A stretch of DNA of 64,000 nucleotides from Rhizobium sp. NFR03. GTDB lineage: Bacteria; Pseudomonadota; Alphaproteobacteria; Rhizobiales; Rhizobiaceae. The stretch spans positions 1 to 64,000 of the forward strand of contig NZ_FOGR01000012.1 of NCBI RefSeq assembly GCF_900111275.1, written 5' to 3'. This document shows, piece by piece, positions 37,758 through 46,887 of the stretch. The notes beneath the pieces were generated by a model. It made no database searches. It was given only the letters and a program-made list of their open reading frames with translations, and was not told where the DNA came from. The position numbers and the translations under genes are program-made. Positions within the stretch are counted from its first letter, which is position 1. Each line of letters begins with the position of its first letter.

Positions 37758-39056
37758 ATGCATACCATTTTAAAACGGAAACTCATAAAATCATCCGCAG
37801 CGCTGGCGATCGGGACCGCCATCTTTGCTTTCGTTACACCACAAGCCTTCGCCGAAAGCACGAAGATCGTCTACCAGACGTACCTGGATCCGAACAATTC
37901 GAAAGACCCACGTTCGGCTGCCCAGACCAAAATGATTGACGCGTTTCAGTCGAAGAACCCTGACATCAAGATCGAGGTGCTTGTCGATTCAACCGGAGCC
38001 ACTGCATCCCGTGCGATCAAGTCGGGCAGCCAGACACCTGACGTGATCCGCGTAACCGGACAGGGCGTCGCAGAATTTGCCGCCACTGGAAATCTTCTTC
38101 AACTCGACGATTTGGTGAAGAAGGATGGCATTCCCGAGGACGACTTTCTCCTACCCCTTTCGAACGCACGACTGGGGGGAAAGCTGTTCGTAATCCCTCA
38201 AGATTTTCGTATTCCGATCCTCTTCTATCGCAAGAGCATGTTTGAGAAAGCCGGCGTCAAGCCGCCGACGACATGGGATGAAGTCTGTGCGATGGGCGCC
38301 AAGTTCGGGCAATCGGACGTCATCCCATTTGCCGTTCCACTGGGAGCCACCGGCGGCCTTGGTGGCGCTCAGGCTCTTGGAGAATTTCTCTTGAGCACGA
38401 TGCTGCCTGAACAGGGTGGTCAATACTTCACCTCTGAAGGCAAGATCGCGTTCTCAAAGGAGTCGTTCATCAAGGCGGCAGAGACGATCAAAGGCTTTTA
38501 CACGACGTGTAAAGTGACGCCACTACGCAGCGCACAGATGGGCTTCAATGAATTACATGACGCGCTGCGGTCCGGTGGTGCAGCGTCAGCCGTGTTCGGA
38601 CTCTACCGCTACAAGACGGTTCAGAGCCAACTCGGTGGTGATGATCTTGCCTGGGCTCCGGCGCCTGCTTATTCGGCAAACGATAAACAGACGGTCTACA
38701 GCTATAATATTGGGATCAACAAGAAATCCGCCGATCAAGAAGCTGCCTGGACCTTCGTAAAATACATGGTGTCCCCGGAGGCACAGGCTCTTGCAGCCGA
38801 GGGTGGGGAAGTCGTATCGCGTAAGTCAGCGTACAGCGCGCCATACTTTCAAAGTGAAGCCGGTAAAGACCAGAAGAAATGGTCTGAACTGGTCATCCAG
38901 CGCGGTCAGACTATGACTTACACCCCCATCATCACAAACTATCACACCATCCTGGGCGAAGCTTTCCAAAGAATGGTCCTGAAGGACGGATCGCCGGCAG
39001 ATGCTTACGACGAACTGATCAAACGATATGACGCAGCACTCGCAAAGGCGCAGTAG
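37758..39056 (+). CDS. Sugar ABC importer, extracellular solute-binding protein
   Basis: Product of 432 residues from the ATG at 37758, with GGGAGGAAG upstream; the frame opens eight codons earlier at a weaker ATG. A signal peptide (KSSAALAIGTAIFAFVTPQAFA) precedes the mature family-1 binding domain (KIVYQTYLDPNNSKDPRSA, ... SGSQTPDVIRVTG, GGKLFVIPQDFRIPILFYRK). Mature protein would be periplasmic. Last gene of the importer operon. A hairpin follows. Confidence 0.92.
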   Translation: MHTILKRKLIKSSAALAIGTAIFAFVTPQAFAESTKIVYQTYLDPNNSKDPRSAAQTKMIDAFQSKNPDIKIEVLVDSTGATASRAIKSGSQTPDVIRVTGQGVAEFAATGNLLQLDDLVKKDGIPEDDFLLPLSNARLGGKLFVIPQDFRIPILFYRKSMFEKAGVKPPTTWDEVCAMGAKFGQSDVIPFAVPLGATGGLGGAQALGEFLLSTMLPEQGGQYFTSEGKIAFSKESFIKAAETIKGFYTTCKVTPLRSAQMGFNELHDALRSGGAASAVFGLYRYKTVQSQLGGDDLAWAPAPAYSANDKQTVYSYNIGINKKSADQEAAWTFVKYMVSPEAQALAAEGGEVVSRKSAYSAPYFQSEAGKDQKKWSELVIQRGQTMTYTPIITNYHTILGEAFQRMVLKDGSPADAYDELIKRYDAALAKAQ

Positions 39057-39078
39057 CTAGCCTCCTTGAAACGAGAGT

Positions 39079-39100
39079 GGATGGCGGGTCACCGCCATCC
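39079..39100 (+). terminator. Hairpin after the ABC operon
   Basis: GGATGGCGG, loop GTCA, CCGCCATCC (nine pairs), starting 23 bases after the binding-protein stop. No T-run, so it may stabilise the mRNA end or stop transcription weakly. Confidence 0.5.
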
Positions 39101-39292
39101 AGCTCCCAACCGACAACGCAATCCACGGTCGCCGTCGGAACCTCGATGCTGATTTTTGTGTTTTGGGCGGCCTCAGTCTCGCTCAACGGCGGCTGAAATG
39201 CCGATTGGTACTGCTGTGCCATACGCTCTCACATGTCGTGCGCAAACCCTGGTCCAGGGAAATTACATTCAGACTGATGAAAGGCATCCGCC

Positions 39293-40360
39293 ATGAGATA
39301 TCGATATCTTGGAAGAACCGGAGTTCAGGTCAGCGAGTACATGCTGGGCACGATGAGCTACGGAGCTGATGGAAATACTGACGAGAAGGAATGCATCCAG
39401 ATTTTGCACAGCGCGCTCGATCGAGGCATCAACTTTATCGACACGGCTGACACTTATTCCCATGGTGAATCCGAAGAGATCGTCGGCAAAGCGATTGCCG
39501 GTCGTCGAGACAAAGTGGTGCTTGCGACCAAGTTTCGTTTGACGGCTGGTGAAGGACGCAACGAACAAGGCGCGTCACGCTACTGGATCATGAAACAGGT
39601 CGAGAACAGCCTGCGGAGGTTGAACACCGATCATATCGATCTTTACCAGATGCACCGGCCCGACCTTCAGACCGATCTTGAAGAAACACTCGGTGCTCTC
39701 AACGATCTCGTGGCCCAGGGCAAGGTTCGCTATATCGGCTGTTCGACGATGCCCAGCTGGTATCTTGCAGAGACGCAGTCCGTAAGTCGTTTAAACAAGA
39801 CAGCGCGGTTTATCAACGAAAGCTCGCCCTACTCGATTTTTCAACGAGCCGTGGAGAGAGAGACCCTCCCCGCCGTTCAACACTACGGCATGGGGTTCAC
39901 CGCCTGGAGCCCGATGAATGGCGGCTGGTTGACCGGAAAGTACAAGGCCGACGTCTCGGTACCAGCGGGATCCAGAGCCGAGCGAGTCCAGGGACAGTGG
40001 GGACAGCATTACCCAATCCTACAAACTCGCTTCGATATGCAGCGGGAGGGGAACCGGCGCAAACTGGAACTGCTTCCAAAACTTGAGAGCATTGCGACAG
40101 AGGCCGGCGTGTCTCTGATGCACATGGCTCAAGCGTTCCCACTGGCGCACGCCGCTGTGACATCTGTGATCCTTGGCCCCCGCACGCTCGAGCAGTTCAA
40201 GAGCATGGAAGCGGGATTTGAGACAGTCCTTCAGTCCGCAACGCTCGACCAGATTGATGCGCTTGTTCCGCCAGGATCGCTCATCGAAGAAGCCGACCGT
40301 GGTTATGTTTCTCCGTGGCTAGCGCCAGAGGTTCGTCGTTATCTGGGGAAGGCTGCCTGA
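39293..40360 (+). CDS. Aldo/keto reductase
   Basis: Product of 355 residues. It begins MRYRYLGRTGVQVSEYMLGT. The catalytic tetrad is visible: Asp and Tyr in FIDTADTYSHGESEEIVG, Lys in VVLATKFRLT, His in DLYQMHRPDLQTD. NADPH-binding is in ILGPRTLEQF. It resembles YghZ/AKR12-like enzymes that reduce sugar or keto intermediates. First of a seven-gene plus-strand run leading to the SDR at 45918. Confidence 0.9.
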   Translation: MRYRYLGRTGVQVSEYMLGTMSYGADGNTDEKECIQILHSALDRGINFIDTADTYSHGESEEIVGKAIAGRRDKVVLATKFRLTAGEGRNEQGASRYWIMKQVENSLRRLNTDHIDLYQMHRPDLQTDLEETLGALNDLVAQGKVRYIGCSTMPSWYLAETQSVSRLNKTARFINESSPYSIFQRAVERETLPAVQHYGMGFTAWSPMNGGWLTGKYKADVSVPAGSRAERVQGQWGQHYPILQTRFDMQREGNRRKLELLPKLESIATEAGVSLMHMAQAFPLAHAAVTSVILGPRTLEQFKSMEAGFETVLQSATLDQIDALVPPGSLIEEADRGYVSPWLAPEVRRYLGKAA

Positions 40361-40488
40361 CGAAACGCCGAATGCGATCGGGCTTTGGTGGCAGATAAGC
40401 CGTCTGTCTGCCAATCGACCACGCGCCCTGACGCCGTTCCCGCGACCTAGCATGGTCACAACCATCATTTTCAAACCAAGAGGGGCCG

Positions 40489-41292
40489 ATGACGAACATT
40501 GTCTTCAACCACGCCACAGTGCGGGAGAGAGCAGATATGTTGACCTATCTTCGTCTCTGCTCGGAGCGAGGGCTCAAAGCCGTTTCCATATGGGGAGACG
40601 AGATCGCCAAGGTTGGCGAAAACGACGCTCTTTCTGTCTTGCAAGATTTTGGAATGAGGGTCTCGGGATACAATCGTGTTGGGCCGTTAAATGATTATCA
40701 ATCCGACCTGGCAGAGGCGGAACTCGAGCGCGCGGCGAAGTTCGAGGCTGACCACGTCTTCCTATTCACGGGTGGCTTGCGAGACAATGAAAAGGATTTG
40801 GCGTCAGCAAGACGAAGAATTGAAGATACAGTTGGCAAGGTCCTCGACAGCGCACGCAAGATCGGCGTGAAGCTGGCCATTGAGCCACTCCATCCCATGG
40901 TCGCGGGCGACCGCAGCGTCATCTCAAGCCTCTCCCACTCAAATTCTATCTGCGACGCGCTGGGACCGGGCATCGGAGTAGTCGTCGACGTCTATCACTG
41001 CTGGTGGGATGAGCGACTGCCAGTCGAAATCGCCCGTGCAGGCGAAGCCGGCCGGCTCTTCGGGTTTCACGTCAATGACTGGCTCATCCCAACCCGGCAT
41101 GTCCTGACAGATCGGGGCATGATGGGCGACGGGATCATCGACCTGCGCGGCATCCACTCGATGATGAAACGAGCCGGATACGATGGAGCGGTCGAGGTGG
41201 AAATCTTCTCGACCGACTGGTGGTCTCGCGACCCGGCGCAGGTGATGGATATCGCCATCGATCGCTGCCGGAACCTGTTCAGCGTGGATTAA
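40489..41292 (+). CDS. TIM-barrel sugar isomerase/epimerase 1 (AP-endonuclease-2 fold)
   Basis: Product of 267 residues. Expected metal ligands are Glu132 in AIEPLHP, Asp167 in VVVDVYHCWWD, His194 in FHVNDW and Glu238 in VEVEIFS. This is the IolE/IolI/hydroxypyruvate-isomerase/3-dehydroshikimate-dehydratase superfamily, so isomerisation, epimerisation or dehydration of a keto-polyol is possible. AroE-like 2 begins three bases after its stop, as expected for consecutive steps. RBS AGAGGGG. Confidence 0.85.
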   Translation: MTNIVFNHATVRERADMLTYLRLCSERGLKAVSIWGDEIAKVGENDALSVLQDFGMRVSGYNRVGPLNDYQSDLAEAELERAAKFEADHVFLFTGGLRDNEKDLASARRRIEDTVGKVLDSARKIGVKLAIEPLHPMVAGDRSVISSLSHSNSICDALGPGIGVVVDVYHCWWDERLPVEIARAGEAGRLFGFHVNDWLIPTRHVLTDRGMMGDGIIDLRGIHSMMKRAGYDGAVEVEIFSTDWWSRDPAQVMDIAIDRCRNLFSVD

Positions 41293-41295
41293 ATC

Positions 41296-42123
41296 ATGCG
41301 AGTGAATATTCCCAACCTCGACGGCAACTCGCGTGTCTATGCTGTCTTCGGCGACCCGATACATCAGGTTCAAACGCCGCGACTGATAAACCCGATCTTC
41401 GCGGCCGCCGGGGTCAACATCTACGCAGTGCCATTCCTGATAACCGCTGAACGTTTCGCGGCGGCGTGGGAGATATTTTCTGCCATACCCAATCTCTGCG
41501 GTATCAGCACGACGATCCCTCATAAGGTCGCAGCGGCCAAGAGGTGTTCAACGCTTACGCCAACTGCGAAGGCCGTGGGAGCCGTCAACTGCGTGCAGCG
41601 AGGAGAGGACGGACAGATGCACGGCGCGCTTTTTGATGGTGTAGGCTTTATTGAAGGTCTTGGAGAGGCGAAATCGCGACTGCTCGGCGCTCGTGTGCTG
41701 ATTATCGGAGCAGGTGGAGCTGGCCGCGCGATCGCGTTTGCCCTCGCTGAGGAAGGTGTTGCCAAGATCGAGCTGATGGATCTGTCAGCTGAATCTGTCG
41801 TCTTCACTGCGGGTATGGTCAACACTTTGCGTGGTGAAGAATGCGCGGTTGCGGTCGATGGGTCGGCAGGGTGGGACTACGATATCGTCGTCAATGCATC
41901 GCCGATCGGCGTCAAGGGTGACAGCAAATTCCCTATGCCGGCTTCCGCGATCCGGCCCGAGATGCTCGTCGCTGATATCGCCAGCTTAAGTGAGGAAACC
42001 GCACTATTACGCGCCGCCAAGGCGGCCGGCGCAACGGTGTCTGACGGCAATGACATGCTGCTTGCGCAGATCCGCCTGATGGCGGGGTTTGCCGCAGGTT
42101 TGCCGGCAGGAACGGCACTTTGA
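41296..42123 (+). CDS. Shikimate dehydrogenase-like protein 2
   Basis: Product of 275 residues, AroE-like throughout. Catalytic Lys77 (TIPHKVAA), Asn98 (AVNCV), Asp114 (FDGVGF) and the NADP loop IGAGGAGRA are present. The substrate-anchoring loop is GDPIHQVQTPRL where AroE has two serines (H-S-x-S-P), so both are replaced (Val25, Thr27). It should oxidise something other than shikimate or quinate. It lies between the TIM-barrel gene and the DapA-like gene. Confidence 0.84.
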   Translation: MRVNIPNLDGNSRVYAVFGDPIHQVQTPRLINPIFAAAGVNIYAVPFLITAERFAAAWEIFSAIPNLCGISTTIPHKVAAAKRCSTLTPTAKAVGAVNCVQRGEDGQMHGALFDGVGFIEGLGEAKSRLLGARVLIIGAGGAGRAIAFALAEEGVAKIELMDLSAESVVFTAGMVNTLRGEECAVAVDGSAGWDYDIVVNASPIGVKGDSKFPMPASAIRPEMLVADIASLSEETALLRAAKAAGATVSDGNDMLLAQIRLMAGFAAGLPAGTAL

Positions 42124-42152
42124 CAACCAGGGAAACAGAGAAAGAGTATATC

Positions 42153-43085
42153 ATGAAAATCCAAGCCCAGGGTATCGTCCCGGTTATGCTTACCCCGTTC
42201 ACGCCGGATAATCGGATCGATTGGGAGGGTCTGGAGCGACTTGTCGAATGGTATATCGCCAATGGCGCCGACACCCTCTTTGCCGTTTGCCAATCGAGCG
42301 AGATGCAGAAGCTATCGCTGGAAGAGCGGGTCGAACTTTCGAAAAACGTCGTCTCGTTGGCTGCCGGACGCGTGCGGGTGATCTCGTCGGGACACATCAG
42401 CGACGGCCGCGATGACCAGCGCGCCGAACTGGTGGCGATGGCCGATACAGGCATCGATGCGCTTGTCCTGGTCAGCAACAGGCTCGACACAAAGAATGAG
42501 GGGACGGAAGCATTTCGCTCAAGCCTCGACGCCATCTTGAGCTGGCTCCCGAGCGATTTGGCCCTCGGTCTATACGAATGCCCGGCTCCTTATCGCCGTC
42601 TTCTGAGCGATGACGAGTTCAAGCTGTGCCGCGACACCGGCCGCTTCGTAACACTGAAAGACGTTTCCTGCGATCTCGAAACCGTCAAGCGACGCGTCGC
42701 GCTCTCCGGCGATTCCGGCTTTGCCATTGTTAACGCCAATGCGGCCATTGCCGCCGCCGCTATTCGCGCGGGCTCGAAGGGGTTCTCTGGTGTTTTCACC
42801 AACATCCATCCCGACCTCTACGCCTGGCTTTACAAACACGCGTCTGAAGATAGCGATCTGCGCCGCGAACTCGAAATCTTTCTTGCGCTCGCAGCGATGG
42901 CTGAACCGATGGGATATCCGGGTCTTGCAAAAGTCTGGCACAAGCGGCTCGGCACATTTGACAGCATTCATTCTCGCGTCACGGATTATGACATTGCCGA
43001 GCGGCACTGGGCAGTCATGGATCTTCTGGACCATATCCAGCAGGGAACGCAGAGTTTTCGCGAGCGGATCAAGCAGGCGTCCTAA
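42153..43085 (+). CDS. DapA/NanA-family aldolase or lyase
   Basis: Product of 310 residues from the ATG at 42153 (GAAAGAG upstream); a longer frame begins inside AroE-like 2. Schiff-base Lys169 in FVTLKDVS and Tyr141 in GLYECPAPYRR are in place. The usual G-T-T-G-E loop is CQSSEMQKLS, so the acceptor or 2-keto acid differs from the classic members. The family condenses or cleaves 2-keto acids to give pyruvate. In the pathway it would cleave the opened carbon chain. Confidence 0.87.
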   Translation: MKIQAQGIVPVMLTPFTPDNRIDWEGLERLVEWYIANGADTLFAVCQSSEMQKLSLEERVELSKNVVSLAAGRVRVISSGHISDGRDDQRAELVAMADTGIDALVLVSNRLDTKNEGTEAFRSSLDAILSWLPSDLALGLYECPAPYRRLLSDDEFKLCRDTGRFVTLKDVSCDLETVKRRVALSGDSGFAIVNANAAIAAAAIRAGSKGFSGVFTNIHPDLYAWLYKHASEDSDLRRELEIFLALAAMAEPMGYPGLAKVWHKRLGTFDSIHSRVTDYDIAERHWAVMDLLDHIQQGTQSFRERIKQAS

Positions 43086-43090
43086 GGGTA

Positions 43091-43134
43091 GTGCCCGGCG
43101 CATCTTGCTCTCAGCAGCATGTGTCGCCGGGCAC
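43091..43134 (+). other. Long hairpin in the operon between lyase and hydratase genes
   Basis: GTGCCCGGCG (43091-43100) pairs perfectly with CGCCGGGCAC (43125-43134), with a smaller TGCT-AGCA pairing inside. It starts five bases after the DapA-like stop. It may be a partial terminator or an mRNA stability element. Confidence 0.45.
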
Positions 43135-43208
43135 GCCTTCGTTCAAGGCACTGGCCATCGAACGATCGGATGCCTTCATCAGCCGCCGTCGAAATGACCA
43201 AGAGAGAC

Positions 43209-43976
43209 ATGACCTCTATGCCAGCTACTCCCGAGATCAATGCATCGGCTCAACAGCTATACAGCCTCCGCTGTGACGGAAGCCAGATACCAACCGCCCA
43301 GCTTGTATCAGTACCCTCAACGCTTGAAGATGCCATCGTAGTACAGAGCCAGTTGTCGAAGCTCGAAGGAGCAGACCTCCACGCCTGGAAAGTGGCAAAA
43401 TCGCCCAGCGGCGACCCCGTCGCCGCTCCGCTTCATCCCTATCTGGATAATCTTCCACGTGCGGTGCTTTCGTGGCGGAGGGGTATGAAAATCGAGGTAG
43501 AAATCGCTGTTGAGCTCAGCCAGGATTTGCCTGTTCGCAAGGACACTTCCTATGAAAGAGCCGACATCGAGGCCGCGATTTCCAACGCTTACCTGGGCGC
43601 TGAACTGGTTTGGAGCGGCATCTCGGAAGGCGGTAGCATCTCTTTCCCCGCCTTCATGGCAGATCGCCTGGGAAACCTGGGGTATGTGCGGGGGCCAGCC
43701 CTACCTCTAGCAGTCCTCCAGCCCGGCTCGAGCACCTCTTTGAAGCTTTGGCTCAACGGCCAAATCGCCTTCGACGCGGCCGGACAACACCCAACCAAAG
43801 ACCCACTCACCTGGCTCTGGGATTACGCCAACAATCACTCAAGGCCTTCAACGGCGCTGAGAGCAGGCTCGATCATCACGACGGGTAGCCTCTGCGGTGC
43901 AATCGAAGTTGCCGGGCCGGGCGATGTATCAGTTCAACTAGGCAACGACGACGACATGCACTTCGCCTTGTCGTAG
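43209..43976 (+). CDS. FAH-family hydratase/decarboxylase-like protein (MhpD type)
   Basis: Product of 255 residues from the ATG at 43209 (AAGAGAG upstream), with an alternative Met three codons later. Landmarks: AWKVAKSPSGDPVAAPLHPY, IEVEIAVELSQDLP with the likely metal-binding Glu pair, then SGISEGGSISFPAFMADRL. The domain is that of 2-keto-4-pentenoate hydratase/2-oxohepta-3-ene-1,7-dioate hydratase. It would act on a 2-keto acid before or after the DapA-like step. Confidence 0.76.
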   Translation: MTSMPATPEINASAQQLYSLRCDGSQIPTAQLVSVPSTLEDAIVVQSQLSKLEGADLHAWKVAKSPSGDPVAAPLHPYLDNLPRAVLSWRRGMKIEVEIAVELSQDLPVRKDTSYERADIEAAISNAYLGAELVWSGISEGGSISFPAFMADRLGNLGYVRGPALPLAVLQPGSSTSLKLWLNGQIAFDAAGQHPTKDPLTWLWDYANNHSRPSTALRAGSIITTGSLCGAIEVAGPGDVSVQLGNDDDMHFALS

Positions 43977-44006
43977 GCCGACCCAACATGCCCTGAGGAA
44001 TCCAAC

Positions 44007-44831
44007 ATGACGCAGCCGAACGCTCCTTATACGGTCAACACCTATTCCTACACGAGCCGTTACACCGCTCTGGATTGCTTAAATCATCTTTCTGATTTGG
44101 GGTTTTCCAGCTTTGAGATGATGCTTATGCCGAGCCATTTCTGGCCCAGCACCTCTACAGCAGGGGAACGCAAGGCGATCGGAAGGCTTCTGGAAGAGCG
44201 AAAAATTCGCATCGAAACCCTTAACCAGCCAAATCTCGATCTCAATCTTGCAGCCGTTACGCCCGAATGCCGCGACTATTCTTGCGCCGTTGTTGCGTCT
44301 GCGCTGGAACTGGCGGCTGACTGGGGCGCATTCGGGGTCGTCGTCAACCCAGGAAAGTCAAATCCGGTTTTCCCGACGAGTATCGAAAAACTTACCGAAG
44401 GTTTCAAATACTCTCTCGATACCTTGGTGCCACGCGCAGCAGAACTGCAAGTGAAGCTGATCGTTAAGAACCACCCACTGTCATGGCTATACAAGGGAGC
44501 CGACCTGTTGGCCTTTTTCGACCGTTACGGATGGGCGAATATCGGGCTGGGTTATGACGTTGCAAACGCGGCCTTTGGACGCGACCCGGCAGTAGAGGCG
44601 ATTTCTCTGATCAAGGAGCACCTCTCAGCGATCTACCTCGCGGATACGCCGCTGAGCGATTTTCGTCACGATCCAGTCGGAGGCGGTGAAGTGTCGTTCG
44701 AGCCCGTCGCCGACGCCTTGAGGCGCATAGGTTATTCCGGACCCTCGATTTTTGAGGTCGTTTCAGCCGAACCTGACAGAGCACTTCTGGAAAGCGCATA
44801 CTATCTCAACAGGCTTCGCTGGCCCGGGTGA
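44007..44831 (+). CDS. TIM-barrel isomerase-like protein 2, metal site altered
   Basis: Product of 274 residues (GAGGAAT ribosome site). Its fold follows that of the next gene: INTYSY-like VNTYSYTSRY, GFSSFEMMLMPSHFWP, GLGYDVANAAF. Aligned with it, two of the four usual metal ligands are changed: Glu to Lys154 in LIVKNHPLSW, His to Tyr210 in AIYLADTPL. Asp184 and Glu250 remain. It may be a non-catalytic partner, or act without a metal. Confidence 0.8.
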   Translation: MTQPNAPYTVNTYSYTSRYTALDCLNHLSDLGFSSFEMMLMPSHFWPSTSTAGERKAIGRLLEERKIRIETLNQPNLDLNLAAVTPECRDYSCAVVASALELAADWGAFGVVVNPGKSNPVFPTSIEKLTEGFKYSLDTLVPRAAELQVKLIVKNHPLSWLYKGADLLAFFDRYGWANIGLGYDVANAAFGRDPAVEAISLIKEHLSAIYLADTPLSDFRHDPVGGGEVSFEPVADALRRIGYSGPSIFEVVSAEPDRALLESAYYLNRLRWPG

Positions 44832-44947
44832 TCGCAACCGTATCTGCCGGAACCCGCATCTTTGACAGTCGTGGTGACCGCGCGAAGAAATTCTACGAAT
44901 GTTTGTGAAAAATTGGACGTCGCGTTTAACGCGGCCTGGAGGGACCG

Positions 44948-45760
44948 ATGATCATCAATACTTTTTCATATCTTTGGAAGTGCACTGCAATCGAGGCAAT
45001 ATCAGAACTTGCCCGGCATGGCTTCAAGGTCTTCGAAGTTCCCGTGAGCTCCCCGCACTGCTGGCCGGACGAAATGTCGGCAAGTTCGCGTTCGGATGCG
45101 AGAAAGCGACTTCAGGATCACGGGGCGAGTGTCCGGTCGCTAAATGCTGGTGGATACGATATCAATCTCGCCAGCCCCGCGGCCAATATGAGGCGCAAAA
45201 GCACAGACCATATAAAGGATGTCCTTCAACTTGCAGTCGATTGGGGTGTTGCCGACGTTGTGATCTCTCCAGGGACGCGGCGTCCAATGATCTCCCCAAC
45301 GATCCCTCAGGCCCTTGGCTGGTTTTCCGAAAGTCTCGACGTGCTTCTGCCGGTCGCAAAGCAAGCGGGCGTGCGGTTGCTCATGGAAAACACCCCATAT
45401 TGCTTTAGACCGACGATCGGAGAGTTGGTCGATCTCGTAGAAGAGATCGGCGATAAAAATCTGAGCATTGTCTATGACGTCGCGAACGCCGCTTACATAG
45501 GCGAAGATCCAGTTGCCAGTCTTATGTCGCATCACTCACACATTGGTCTTGTGCATATTTCTGACACGGGTACGGACGTGTGGGGACATGATCCTATAGG
45601 CACGGGGATAGTCGATTTCGAAGGTCTAGGGCGCGCCGTCGCCTCTGTGTTTAGTGTCGATGATGTTGTTCTTGAGATCATTCGCGAAGAAAGACCCCTT
45701 CAGGAAGTCAACGACGGAGTGGAGGAACTGAAGAAAAAGGGCTGGAACATCAAGGCATGA
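44948..45760 (+). CDS. TIM-barrel sugar isomerase/epimerase 3
   Basis: Product of 270 residues (GGAGGG ribosome site). All four metal ligands are present: Glu147 in LLMENTPYC, Asp177 in IVYDVANAAY, His203 in GLVHISDTG, Glu243 in VLEIIREE. It is a clear relative of the protein encoded just before it (shared VANAA, SHCWP-like HCWP and HDPIGTG motifs), so the two arose by tandem duplication. It probably isomerises or epimerises a sugar or cyclitol derivative, perhaps together with its partner. Confidence 0.85.
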   Translation: MIINTFSYLWKCTAIEAISELARHGFKVFEVPVSSPHCWPDEMSASSRSDARKRLQDHGASVRSLNAGGYDINLASPAANMRRKSTDHIKDVLQLAVDWGVADVVISPGTRRPMISPTIPQALGWFSESLDVLLPVAKQAGVRLLMENTPYCFRPTIGELVDLVEEIGDKNLSIVYDVANAAYIGEDPVASLMSHHSHIGLVHISDTGTDVWGHDPIGTGIVDFEGLGRAVASVFSVDDVVLEIIREERPLQEVNDGVEELKKKGWNIKA

Positions 45761-45834
45761 ACCTTGCGGCCTCATTCGCAGCCCCGGTTATCATCAACAC
45801 GCCCGGAGCTAGGCTGCCGCTTGCTCAAATCCTA

Positions 45835-45849
45835 ATGGATAGCATCCAT
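45835..45849. promoter_or_regulatory. Palindrome before SDR 1
   Basis: ATGGATAGCATCCAT has 6-bp arms around AGC and resembles the GGAAT-AGC-ATTCC site at 33796. It lies about 70 bases before the SDR start. Confidence 0.35.
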
Positions 45850-45917
45850 CGCGACGATGAGCCGCGGCGGCGCTGATCTTGGCTACCGGCGAATTCGAAC
45901 TAGCAGGAGTTACTTAT

Positions 45918-46709
45918 ATGAGGGTCTTGGTCAGCGGAGGAAGTCGCGGAATTGGCGCGGCGGTGTGTATCCGGATTGCAGAAGCAGCGGCTTCAAGAGG
46001 AGAGCGTGCTCAGATTGCGATATGCGGTCATGGGTTGTCCCAGCAACAAGAGGATGTTGCTCAAGCCGTGCGCGCGATAGGCGGACAAGCGATCCCTTTG
46101 TCGGGAGACCTGGGTGACCCTGAGGTGCCAGCGGCGCTTGTGGCGGCTGCGGTGGCAGAATTCGGCGGTCTCGACGGACTGGTAGCCAATTCTGGAATAG
46201 CAAGCCCCGGGGCCCTATCCGAATTGTCGGTTGCCGATTGGGATCATATGCTTGCCGTTAACCTTCGGGGTCCCTGGTTGCTTGCGAGAAGCTGCTATCC
46301 TTATCTGAAGCAGAACCGTGGTGCCGTATGTTTCGTCTCTTCGATGTCAGGCCAACTGCCTCACGCTGGATCCGGCGCTTACAGTCCCGCCAAGGCAGGG
46401 TTGACCATGTTAGCGCAGACGCTGGCACTGGAGTGGGCACCGGACGGCATACGGGTCAACGTCGTATCGCCCGGCATGACGCGCACTCCCATGACTGAAA
46501 AAATGTATGCCGATCCGACATTAAAAAAAGCAAGAGAAGACCTCATCCCGCTCTCCAGGATCGGAGAGCCCGAGGATATTGCCAACGCCATCGAGTTTTT
46601 AATGGGGCCGAATGCGGCGTTTGTGACTGGCCAGGATCTCTGTGTGGATGGAGGCTTCTCCAAGTCAATCCTCAGCCATATTCCAGGAAGGCCCAGATCT
46701 CAGAGCTAG
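45918..46709 (+). CDS. SDR family oxidoreductase 1 of a paralog pair
   Basis: Product of 263 residues from the ATG at 45918 (AGGAG ribosome site). Cofactor motif SGGSRGIG, VANSG in place of NNAG, catalytic YSPAK in GSGAYSPAKAGLTML, and the FabG-like ending GQDLCVDGGF. A near copy of the same length lies at 52704, with nearly the same first 30 residues and the same ending SKSILSHIPGRP. Last gene of the plus-strand run. Oxidation of a hydroxyl intermediate is likely. Confidence 0.9.
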   Translation: MRVLVSGGSRGIGAAVCIRIAEAAASRGERAQIAICGHGLSQQQEDVAQAVRAIGGQAIPLSGDLGDPEVPAALVAAAVAEFGGLDGLVANSGIASPGALSELSVADWDHMLAVNLRGPWLLARSCYPYLKQNRGAVCFVSSMSGQLPHAGSGAYSPAKAGLTMLAQTLALEWAPDGIRVNVVSPGMTRTPMTEKMYADPTLKKAREDLIPLSRIGEPEDIANAIEFLMGPNAAFVTGQDLCVDGGFSKSILSHIPGRPRSQS

Positions 46710-46887
46710 CTTCACTTTCTGACCTGGCTGTCAGCGAACCTAAGTTTCAGGACGGAGACGTTGCAGAGCCATAATTTCCCAAGAGGACATGCGGGCACAC
46801 AAGCGGCCACTGCCCGCGCCGGGCAGGAACACGCGTGCAGTTAGAATGTCTGCTCCTCGGCTGCGGCTGCACCAATGACAGACAGGC

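Noticed and set aside
44899-45408. Plus-strand frame of 169 codons
   Set aside because: Shadow of the TIM-barrel gene at 44948 in another frame, Arg/Cys/Gly-rich.
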